Assembly: GCA_015665415.1 (NCBI GenBank)
Contig: JADFAE010000002.1
Coordinates: 179,773-243,772, forward strand
DNA length: 64,000 nucleotides
Direction of reading: 5' to 3'
DNA from: Roseobacter sp.
GTDB taxonomy: Bacteria > Pseudomonadota > Alphaproteobacteria > Rhodobacterales > Rhodobacteraceae
Shown here: in pieces, positions 57,486-64,000 of the stretch
Layout: the number at the start of each line of letters is the position of its first letter
Numbering within the stretch: position 1 is the stretch's first letter
The notes under the pieces: model-generated
What the model saw: the letters and a program-made list of their open reading frames with translations, nothing else
Told to the model about the DNA's origin: nothing
The model's database searches: none
Translations under genes and position numbers: made by a program

Positions 57486-58418
57486 ATGGGTGAAGTTCTG
57501 GATCTTAAGCGCAAACACGGACGTGCAATGGACCGGATGGCCCGCCGCCGTCGCGCTGCGCGCTTGAGCTTTTTGGCAGGGGCTGGAAAATTCTTGCTAA
57601 AGGGCGGTGGAATTGGGGCTGGGTTGATTGCTGGCCTTGGTATCAAGCCGGTTGCGAATGCTGAAATGCGCCAGGACGTTGCGATGCCATCGCAGGCCGA
57701 AATCGACAATATGCACAGCGACGACACGAACTTTACCGAGGCTTTGGCGGAGGTGGAGGCGGCGAAGCGTCAAGGTGGTTTACCTACTCCGGAATATCTG
57801 GCCTAATTGCGCGAGGAACTGGGGGCATACCATGAAGAGCTAGAGGCTGCGAAAGAGGCCCTTGGCGCTGCGCCAGAAACTAACAGTGGCATCCTGAACC
57901 CGCTGCGAGTGCAGGCACAGTCGGATCTTGCTCGTGCCGAAGTGGATATGCGCAAGGCTGAAGATCGGCTTCGGCAGGCGGAAGCTGCGGCGGTGAAGTT
58001 ATCTGATGCACTTCGGACGCTTGGCGGAGTGGATATTGCGCCAGAAATCAGTTCGGATTCCATCGACCGGGCACTGGAAAAGGTGCGCGAGCTTTTCGAT
58101 GGCCTGCAGTCTTTGCCGTCATCTTCGACCAGCACAGTGCCTGCTGCAAAGCCTGCCGCAGCGCGGGCATTCGGTGGTCCGGCGCAGGCTGGTCTTCCGT
58201 ATCTGGTCAATGAACACACGCCGCGCTCCGAGTGGTTCGTGCCCTCCGCATCGGGTGGTGTGCTGAATGTGTCGCAAGCGAAATCAGCCTTTCGTTCGCA
58301 CCTGTCAGCGATGGGGCCACGCCCATTGGCGCGACTGCAGCGCGGTGCGCAGGGGCTGCGGGCGGCAATCCGCACATCAGGATTGTTGCCCATGCCCTGC
58401 CAGTTGGTGTCACAATAG
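57486..58418 (+). pseudogene. Phage tail tape-measure protein remnant, interrupted by a stop
   Basis: Two halves in the same frame, separated by one TAA at 57804-57806: 106 codons from ATG 57486, then about 204 sense codons to 58418. The first half has a basic start and a Gly-rich hydrophobic stretch (FLLKGGGIGAGLIAGLG). The second half is coiled-coil (ELEAAKEALG, DMRKAEDRLRQAEAA) and ends with YLVNEHTPRSEWFVPSASGG, the usual C-terminal motif of tape-measure proteins. A normal tape-measure protein is far longer, so this is a truncated remnant. The second half could still be made from the TTG just after the stop. Confidence 0.65.
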
Positions 58419-58482
58419 TTTTGCCGGATCTGCCTGCGCAAAGTGGTGCGGGGCAATCGCCGAAACTTTGGGATTGAAATGG

Positions 58483-59238
58483 TTATGAGACCCTAAGTGC
58501 TGCTATGTAAATGACTGCCACTATAGATCCTATAAAGGTGAATGGATGCTCGTGGACTTGGGCGATAAAGATGATCCTTCTATTAAGTGTTGTTATTAGT
58601 AGAAGCAAACGCGCAATGTTGGATAGTATAAAGGTTGCTAATCGTAAAGCAAATAGAAGTAATGTCGAGATGCTTGCTATTAAATAGGTTGAGATAAAGT
58701 TGTCGGCGGATATGGGGAACTTGATTAACCCCATTTTGTCACTCACAAAGATAGTGGACGTGGCAGTTACCACGAGAAGTGCTAACGGCAATAGTGATAG
58801 GGCTATATCCAGGAGGAATGCGGAAAATGAATTCAGATTGGATTCACCTCCGTATATTTCGTTCGTAATCCAAATGTTCCATGTGTCCAATATGGAGCTA
58901 CTAGCAGTTAGAATGAGGGTGGCGAATAGAAAGTTAAAAATGCTGCCGAACTCATCAATGATGATTCCTGCTTCATCCCCCCTCAGGGTTGCGTAAACTA
59001 AAAATGAAATGGGCGTGGTGACCAAAGTCCAAGTTAAAATTCTCCAAAAAACAACTCTCTGGTCTCGGATGAACGCAGACAGCAAGGCGCGGATCGTAAC
59101 TACTTCCATATTTCTAGTATTGAAACTATGAAATCCAAAAAATATGTCAGCAAATTTGTATTTTATTTTCGGCTCGATCAGTGCGTCCAAAATGGCAAAG
59201 GCTGAAACGATGCTTCCAAATTGAATAATCTTTTCCAT
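58483..59238 (-). CDS. AT-rich multi-helix membrane protein within the phage remnant
   Basis: 251 residues from ATG 59238, with five to six membrane helices (IDEFGSIFNFLFATLILTA, LDIALSLLPLALLVVTAT). No family recognised. It is on the opposite strand to the phage genes and much richer in A/T than anything around it, so it is a probable late insertion (moron), perhaps a phage-defence or immunity membrane protein. The ribosome site is weak. Confidence 0.6.
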   Translation of the reverse strand: MEKIIQFGSIVSAFAILDALIEPKIKYKFADIFFGFHSFNTRNMEVVTIRALLSAFIRDQRVVFWRILTWTLVTTPISFLVYATLRGDEAGIIIDEFGSIFNFLFATLILTASSSILDTWNIWITNEIYGGESNLNSFSAFLLDIALSLLPLALLVVTATSTIFVSDKMGLIKFPISADNFISTYLIASISTLLLFALRLATFILSNIARLLLLITTLNRRIIFIAQVHEHPFTFIGSIVAVIYIAALRVS

Positions 59239-59290
59239 ATTTAGTAGCCGTATTGTAAAATTAGTGGACCTGTTCCACTCAGAGGAAAAC

Positions 59291-60283
59291 ATGACACACC
59301 CGCAAGTCCATGTCACGGTTGATGGTGCGCCTGTTTGCGGTGCGTTTTTTGACAACCTTGTGAGCCTGACGATTGTTGATCGTGAAGGCATTCGAGCTGA
59401 CACTCTGTCTCTTGTCTTCAATGACGCGCCGCCGCATTTTCAGTCGCCCCGCAGGGGGGCGGTTGTCAATGTGACTATTCAGAATGGGGTGGGAGACTTC
59501 ACAGGCGACTATGTTGTTGACCGGGTGGAGTTTGATTGTCTGCCCTACAAGATCACTGTCAGTGGGCATTCTGCTGATCTGCGCTCTGAGATGAAAGCGA
59601 ACAAGACCCGGCATTGGGACAATGCCGCGGTGAAGGACATCGTGAAGGAAAAGGCCGAAAGCTACGGGCTGAAATTCAAGATTTCCGATGCTGTTTCTTC
59701 GCACCTCTATGACTGGATTGGCCAGCAAGATGAATCAGATCTGCATTTTCTGGAGCGTCTGGCGAAACGTCATGGTGCGTTGTTCACGATTAAAAACAGT
59801 GTCCTACTGTGGCTGGAGCGGGGCACTGGCAAAACGGCTGACGGGGAGGCTATACCACCTGCCAAAATTCTGCCGACTTCCATAATCCAAGGTTCCTGCA
59901 AGGTGTCTGAAACGGATGTGGACCGCTTTGCCAAGGTCAAATGCTATTGGCAGGATCGCAAAGGAGCCAAGCGGCAAGAGGTCGTCGTTGATGCAGATCC
60001 GGAAGCCAGTGGAGAACATACCCTTCGCGAGCCTTTCAGTTCGAAAGAAGAGGCAGAGGCCGCAGCACAGGCCGCCGCACGCGAAATGATGCGCGGCTTG
60101 GTAGAAACATCCTGTTCAATCATCGGGCGTCCAGGCCTTATGGCTGGCCAGCCTGCTGCCTATTCAGGGGTGCGACCCGTGATTGATGATCGCGAATTCA
60201 TCCTTGAATTGGTGCGTCATACTTACACAAAAACGGGTGGCTTGACGACCATCTTCACAGGCAAGCTAAAAGAAGAAGGTTAG
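59291..60283 (+). CDS. Phage late control protein D (gpD-like tail hub)
   Basis: 330 residues, an ordinary gpD length. Similar to P2 gpD: VTVDGAPVCGAFFDNLVSLTIVDREG near the start (a beta-barrel), GRRGAVVNV region, then DESDLHFLERLAKRHGALF and a C-terminal FTGKLKEEG. ATG 59291 has AGAGGAAAAC upstream. gpD forms the hub of contractile tails. Its usual partners gpU and gpX are not seen beside it. Confidence 0.83.
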   Translation: MTHPQVHVTVDGAPVCGAFFDNLVSLTIVDREGIRADTLSLVFNDAPPHFQSPRRGAVVNVTIQNGVGDFTGDYVVDRVEFDCLPYKITVSGHSADLRSEMKANKTRHWDNAAVKDIVKEKAESYGLKFKISDAVSSHLYDWIGQQDESDLHFLERLAKRHGALFTIKNSVLLWLERGTGKTADGEAIPPAKILPTSIIQGSCKVSETDVDRFAKVKCYWQDRKGAKRQEVVVDADPEASGEHTLREPFSSKEEAEAAAQAAAREMMRGLVETSCSIIGRPGLMAGQPAAYSGVRPVIDDREFILELVRHTYTKTGGLTTIFTGKLKEEG

Positions 60284-60290
60284 AGAAATC

Positions 60291-60701
60291 ATGATGCAAG
60301 GCAGTGCAGGAAACGGTATCGATATTGTCACCGCAATTCTAATTGCGTTGGGGCTCTCTTCGACCGGCCTCGAGTTTCTGGGAGGCGTAGCGCTTGCTGT
60401 AGCCGGTGCATTCTCAGCATCGCGGATCCTATCGGCTGGAATGGTCAAGAATGCCATCCCTCTAGGTTTTGCGGGCACGCTCACAACGGGGCTATTTGTT
60501 TCTGTAATCGTGGCTCTTTTGTCCGAAAACCTCCTGCCGGACTGGCCTATCCAACTGCCCATGGCTGTTGGCGGCTTTCTGTCTTCGTTCATTGCGCCGC
60601 TGGTTTTGAAGATCGCAGCAAAAATTTCGAACCGGGGCGACGCTATCGCAAACCGAGCAATCGACCGCTTTCTGCCTGGGGGCGATGACCACAGGCGTTG
60701 A
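60291..60701 (+). CDS. Holin-like phage membrane protein
   Basis: 136 residues with three or four hydrophobic segments (IVTAILIALGLSSTG, FLGGVALAVAGAF, LTTGLFVSVIVALL) and a charged C-terminus (GGDDHRR). It lies between the gpD gene and the endolysin, the usual holin place. The function is by position and topology. Confidence 0.55.
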   Translation: MMQGSAGNGIDIVTAILIALGLSSTGLEFLGGVALAVAGAFSASRILSAGMVKNAIPLGFAGTLTTGLFVSVIVALLSENLLPDWPIQLPMAVGGFLSSFIAPLVLKIAAKISNRGDAIANRAIDRFLPGGDDHRR

Positions 60702-60875
60702 GAGTTGTCCAACCCGACTGCGATCTGACTGCGAATACTGATCAGGCTTCCTTAGCTGGCCACCCTTGATAGTGATCTGTTGAGCTGCCACCGGCTAGCG
60801 CGGCCTAACTCTCTCTCAAAACTGAAACCCAAACCACCCTGTCTTTGGCGGGATTTTTTTATGTGGAGAATGATC

Positions 60876-61613
60876 ATGCCCCAATCGAAATCTTATGACG
60901 TGCGCTGGCTGCAGCGCTGTCTTAAATCTTTGGGCCACTATCAAGGCCGTATTGACGGAATTTCCGGGCCGAAAACCAGCGCCGCGATTGTTTCCTTCAA
61001 GCGCAGTGAAGGCCTGCGGCCTCGGGCATACGTTGGGCCGGTCACGCTCAGTCGCCTGCGGCTTCGCGCAGATCAGGGCCAGCCTCGCTATCTGGTCAAG
61101 TCCACGGCTCCTGAACCGCTTTGGCTGGTTGAGATTGGCAAGGTGATGGGGCTGCATGAGGTGCGCGACAATGCGGAGCTGCGGCGGTGGCTGGCCTCTG
61201 ACGGGTCCACTCTTGGGGACCCTGCGGTCTATCCCTGGTGCGGTGATGCGACGATCACAGCCCTTGAGCTGGTTTTGCCGAAAGAACCTCTGCCCGATGC
61301 CACCGAAGAGAACCCATATTGGGCGCGCAACTTTGCTCACTACGGCGTTGACTGCGGCAAGGTGTATGGGGCGGTAGCAAGTTTTTCACGTCCAGGCGGT
61401 GGCGGCCATGTGACCTTTGTCGTCGGATATGACCCGGCCCGGAACCGCTATCGCATTCGGGGCGGAAACCAGTCCAATGCAGTGCGTGACAGCTGGATCG
61501 ATGGCAGCCGCCTTCTTGCGTTGCGCTGGCCGAAATCCTGGCCTGCCCGCTATCAACGCCCCCTGCCCGAAATGGACGCAAGCGGCGCAATTCTCTCCAC
61601 CAATGAAGCGTAA
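60876..61613 (+). CDS. Phage endolysin with peptidoglycan-binding and CHAP-like domains
   Basis: 245 residues: an N-terminal peptidoglycan-binding repeat (VRWLQRCLKSLGHYQGRIDG, then TSAAIVSFKRSEGL) and a C-terminal amidase/peptidase domain with Cys and His in CGDATITAL and GGGGHVTFVVGYD, as in the TIGR02594-type phage lysins. ATG 60876 has GGAG 7 nt upstream; two earlier ATGs are in frame at 60861 and 60870. It cleaves cell wall peptides at lysis. Confidence 0.82.
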   Translation: MPQSKSYDVRWLQRCLKSLGHYQGRIDGISGPKTSAAIVSFKRSEGLRPRAYVGPVTLSRLRLRADQGQPRYLVKSTAPEPLWLVEIGKVMGLHEVRDNAELRRWLASDGSTLGDPAVYPWCGDATITALELVLPKEPLPDATEENPYWARNFAHYGVDCGKVYGAVASFSRPGGGGHVTFVVGYDPARNRYRIRGGNQSNAVRDSWIDGSRLLALRWPKSWPARYQRPLPEMDASGAILSTNEA

Positions 61614-61628
61614 CAGAAAGGCTCTAAC

Positions 61629-61838
61629 ATGATCGGTTTTATCGCAATCGCAGCCCGTGTTTTGCTCTATGCCCTCGGTGGCGCTATCGCCAATGAGGGG
61701 ATTGGGTCGCTCGATACTGTAAACGGCACCATCACGATCGACATCGAGGCCGCATCGCATTTCATCGGATCTGGGGTCCTCATTATCGGCACCTGGGCAG
61801 TGAGCCGTTGGCGCAAAGCGCGCGGCGGGGCCACATGA
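61629..61838 (+). CDS. Small phage membrane protein
   Basis: 69 residues with two hydrophobic helices (FIAIAARVLLYALGGAIA and FIGSGVLIIGTWAVSRW) and a basic tail. It overlaps the next gene (ATGA). Its place in the lysis cassette suggests a second holin or holin regulator. Confidence 0.6.
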   Translation: MIGFIAIAARVLLYALGGAIANEGIGSLDTVNGTITIDIEAASHFIGSGVLIIGTWAVSRWRKARGGAT

Positions 61839-62188
61839 GCCTGGCCATGTTCCTGGGAAAGCTTCCGTGGCTTCGCTACCTGCCGTATCTAGCGGGGGCA
61901 GCGGTAGTTTCTGGGGCTGTCTGATGGCTGGTGGGCATTACCAGCGATCGGACCCGCCTGCGGGGCGAACTGACAGCCTCTGAGGCTCGTTTGAGCGCTG
62001 CAGAGGCTGAGCTGGCCCGCCAAGTTGAGACCGCCCGAATTCACCGCGCCCACCTTGCCCGCGCCGCCGATGAGGCGCGCCGCTGGTCTACGCTTTCCAA
62101 TGATCTTAAACAGATGGAGGGCCGCAATGCGCCTTTGTCTCCTTTGCTCTCTGCTACTGCTGACCGGCTGTTTTGGGCGGGGCAGTGA
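61835..62188 (+). pseudogene. Rz-like inner-membrane spanin broken by a stop codon
   Basis: ATG 61835 gives a membrane start (MSLAMFLGKLPWLRYLPYL) and a helix, then TGA at 61922-61924. In the same frame the reading continues as WLVGITSDRTRLRGELTAS and a coiled coil to 62188. Anchor plus periplasmic coiled coil is the Rz architecture. The stop leaves the anchor and coiled coil apart, unless it is read through as Trp; a GTG at 61931 might start the second part. Confidence 0.6.
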
Positions 62189-62387
62189 ACCCATCAAGCC
62201 GCCGCCTGATGTGCCGGCCGATTTGTTGCAGCCATGTGCTGGATACACCGGCCCGCTTCCGCGCACCGAAGGTCAGATCTCGGATGCCCTGGTGGCAGAG
62301 ACAAAGGGCCGCGCTTGCGCCAATGGCAGGTTGGCCACCGTGGCCGAAATCTTGCAAAGCACTGAGGCCCAAACGGGGCGCTATTAG
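62127..62387 (+). CDS. Rz1-like outer-membrane spanin lipoprotein
   Basis: 86 residues with a lipoprotein signal: MRLCLLCSLLLLTGC, lipobox LLTGC and then proline-rich KPPPDVP. ATG 62127 has GGAGG about 6 nt upstream. Its start is embedded in another frame of the Rz-like gene, as is classic for Rz/Rz1. It would link to the inner spanin at lysis, if that were intact. Confidence 0.72.
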   Translation: MRLCLLCSLLLLTGCFGRGSEPIKPPPDVPADLLQPCAGYTGPLPRTEGQISDALVAETKGRACANGRLATVAEILQSTEAQTGRY

Positions 62388-62585
62388 AAGAGCCAGATCC
62401 GTTCTCAGAGGTTAGGCAGCTATGCGCAGACAGCGCCCTTTGCAAAGTCCATCTTTCGGCCTGGCCTCTGGGCGAATATTTTGGGTCACCATCTGGGTTC
62501 ATACGTAGTGAACGACCCACCTGTAGATGCTAGAGGGCGAGGTCAATAGGGAGCTGCAGAGAAATTCTAGCGCATTGCTCACCAG

Positions 62586-63296
62586 CTACATTGTATTAAA
62601 TTTGTCAAGACCTAGCTTTGCTTGGATTTCCTTACCTTTCTGTAGGGGTAATTTTTTTAAAAATTCAAAACGAGAAAAATTCTCCTCAATCCAACTTCTA
62701 ATAAGGGATGATATCAATATGGTCACCAGCGTGATCTGGCCAACGACAATGTAAGCAAACATGGCATAGAACCAGTCCCTAAACTCCAATAAGACAAAGA
62801 TCCCCGACATCAATGCTGATATTGCAGAAATCATAAACGCAGCGCTCAGTCGTAGTCCCACGCTTACATCGGCATTGATCCGTTCCTCCTGCCGCTCTGC
62901 CCAGATCATATTGTTAATGAAAGACTGCTTGAGCGCTAGGTGAAGAGAGGAAGGATTGCTCGTCGATTTTATCGAACAATCACATATCGATAGTCGGTGC
63001 AAATCGAAATCGTCCACTTCGAATTCCCCCGAGACTAAAATCGTTGGTATGGATGGAAAGTCTAATCTCCACGCGATCAGTTCTTCGATAACCTCGCTTG
63101 CCCCCCCCAGGTCGTCTAAGTTAATGATTACGCACGAGCGAGGGGCACTGACGTTTGAAACTTCTTTGATCATCGAATGGATAGACGGCAGCGGCCTTAC
63201 CGGAATACCCAACCTGAAGGCATGGTCACACACATCATCTAACTTCTCGGAGTAGGCGCCGCAGTAGAGCACCATATTGAGGTCATTTAGGTTCAT
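62586..63296 (-). CDS. Receiver-like domain fused to membrane helices
   Basis: 236 residues. The N-terminal 120 residues look like a degenerate receiver (VIINLDDLGGASEVIEELI, then PTILVSGEF), followed by two membrane helices (about 155-175 and 183-205) and a basic C-terminal tail. ATG 63296 is preferred; a TTG at 63362 is possible; neither has a clear ribosome site. It follows the NarL-type regulator gene (leftward) and is probably cotranscribed. AT-rich. The family is not recognised. Confidence 0.55.
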   Translation of the reverse strand: MNLNDLNMVLYCGAYSEKLDDVCDHAFRLGIPVRPLPSIHSMIKEVSNVSAPRSCVIINLDDLGGASEVIEELIAWRLDFPSIPTILVSGEFEVDDFDLHRLSICDCSIKSTSNPSSLHLALKQSFINNMIWAERQEERINADVSVGLRLSAAFMISAISALMSGIFVLLEFRDWFYAMFAYIVVGQITLVTILISSLIRSWIEENFSRFEFLKKLPLQKGKEIQAKLGLDKFNTM

Positions 63297-63374
63297 GATT
63301 TTCAGTTTCGCCCCGCAGCTCGTTATATTTTTAAGTTGGGCATTCCGTTGAAATGCTATCAAGATTTTGTACGG

Positions 63375-64000
63375 CTAGCCTACGTCTGATGTATTCATCA
63401 TCGATTCATCGACAGCCAATGCCACCTGGGTTCTATTCGTGACGTTCATTTTTCTGAAAACCGACCGCAAGTGCATCTTTATGCTGGCTTCCGAAATACC
63501 CATTTCAGCAGAAATCAACTTATTTGAGAGGCCGTGTGAAACATTTTTCACCACTTCCCATTCCACTGTGCTCAACCCCCATATGTTCCAGTTTTCTACC
63601 TCGGATATTACCAGCTCCGGGGGCGTGTAAGTGCCCCCCTCGATCACGAAGTCTAAAATGTTGTGAAGGCGATTGAGGCTGGTGGTTTTTGGAATATATC
63701 CTCGCACCCCGATAGAGAGGGATTTTTGAACGAAATTTCGTGACAGGTTTGCAGAGATTAAAACTGTTGGTATCCCGATCGCAATCTGAACTATTTCAGA
63801 AATACTTTTAAGTCCGACCATATCTGGCATATTGACATCGAGAAGTATTACATCAAAATTGGTAAGAGATTTTTTGATGGTATCAATAGCTTCCTTTCTA
63901 CTTCTGCATGAAATAATTTGGTAGCCCTTTTTGGTTAAAACGGCTTCCAATGTCTCAAGAAGCAGCAGGTGGTCATCGACAATCAAAACTGTTTTGTTGT
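63375..64000 (-). CDS. NarL/FixJ-type response regulator (5' end at window edge)
   Basis: At least 204 residues: receiver with VDDH, phospho-acceptor in VILLDVNMPDM, then a LuxR-type helix-turn-helix (LSTVEWEVVKNVSHGLSNKL, then GISEASIKMHLRSVF). The reading frame continues to the window end (NKTVLIVDDH), so the true start is probably outside. No kinase gene is visible in the window. AT-rich compared with the chromosome. Confidence 0.82.
   Translation of the reverse strand, partial: NKTVLIVDDHLLLLETLEAVLTKKGYQIISCRSRKEAIDTIKKSLTNFDVILLDVNMPDMVGLKSISEIVQIAIGIPTVLISANLSRNFVQKSLSIGVRGYIPKTTSLNRLHNILDFVIEGGTYTPPELVISEVENWNIWGLSTVEWEVVKNVSHGLSNKLISAEMGISEASIKMHLRSVFRKMNVTNRTQVALAVDESMMNTSDVG

Larger units (their letters stand above)
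57486..62387 (+). mobile_element. Decayed prophage tail/lysis module
   Basis: A run of phage-type genes: tape-measure remnant, gpD, holin-like, endolysin, small membrane protein, spanins, plus an AT-rich inserted membrane gene on the other strand. No integrase, capsid, terminase, sheath, tube, baseplate or fibre gene is present. At least two genes have in-frame stops. It starts after the terminator of the aldehyde dehydrogenase; no att repeat was identified. Confidence 0.75.

Overview
The window looks like chromosomal DNA of a marine alphaproteobacterium of the Rhodobacteraceae (Roseobacter group). Supporting signs are high-GC coding with strong AGGAG-type ribosome binding sites, a narK1-narK2 pair next to a Crp/FNR-type NarR-like regulator, an imuA-imuB-dnaE2 mutagenesis cassette, several TRAP/ABC uptake operons, and a small P2-like phage remnant. 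No rRNA or tRNA gene was recognised.

Left part (1-11.4 kb): nitrate/nitrite transporters (leftward) diverge from a narR-like regulator with FNR-type boxes between them. A two-component system (leftward) then diverges from a sugar ABC operon (gtsABCD-like) ending in glucokinase, a layout that suggests regulated glucose uptake and phosphorylation.

Centre-left (11.4-25.4 kb): the outstanding region. Read on the minus strand, the gene order is PatA-like protease, PatB-like and PatC-like small proteins, PatD-like RRE/E1/YcaO heterocyclase, a 63-residue PatE-like precursor, and a PatG-like subtilase with a macrocyclase-type insertion. This is the layout of cyanobactin clusters (patA-B-C-D-E-G, without patF), but in a proteobacterial context. 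The precursor has an LAEMSEETL leader motif, GVTAS before the core, a core ending in Cys and an AYSGG follower. Next to it lie a PAP2/haloperoxidase-like protein with twelve GGGI repeats, a third subtilase translationally coupled to it, and a divergent SARP-type regulator, all plausible accessory genes.

25.4-31.8 kb: a PhnD-like binding protein with a hybrid sensor kinase, then a small membrane protein with a chemoreceptor, then a GntR/FCD regulator. 31.8-37.8 kb: a catabolic operon with a fumarylacetoacetate-hydrolase-family enzyme, a nitroreductase-family protein, a TRAP transporter and an intradiol (hydroxyquinol-type) dioxygenase, diverging from a YciI-like protein. 38.1-48.2 kb: a polyamine/amine locus with an aldehyde dehydrogenase, a putrescine-type ABC transporter, a trimethylamine-dehydrogenase-like flavoprotein, a class III aminotransferase and a LuxR-type regulator.

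48.2-53.6 kb: dnaE2, imuB and imuA (error-prone repair). After about 1 kb without a clear gene come an AcoR-like regulator lacking the AAA+ domain and its probable aldehyde dehydrogenase target (54.7-57.3 kb). From 57.5 to 62.4 kb lies a decayed phage tail/lysis module: tape-measure remnant with an in-frame stop, an AT-rich membrane gene, gpD, holin-like gene, endolysin, spanins with another in-frame stop. The right end (62.6-64 kb) is an AT-rich pair: a receiver-like membrane protein and a NarL-type response regulator cut by the window edge.
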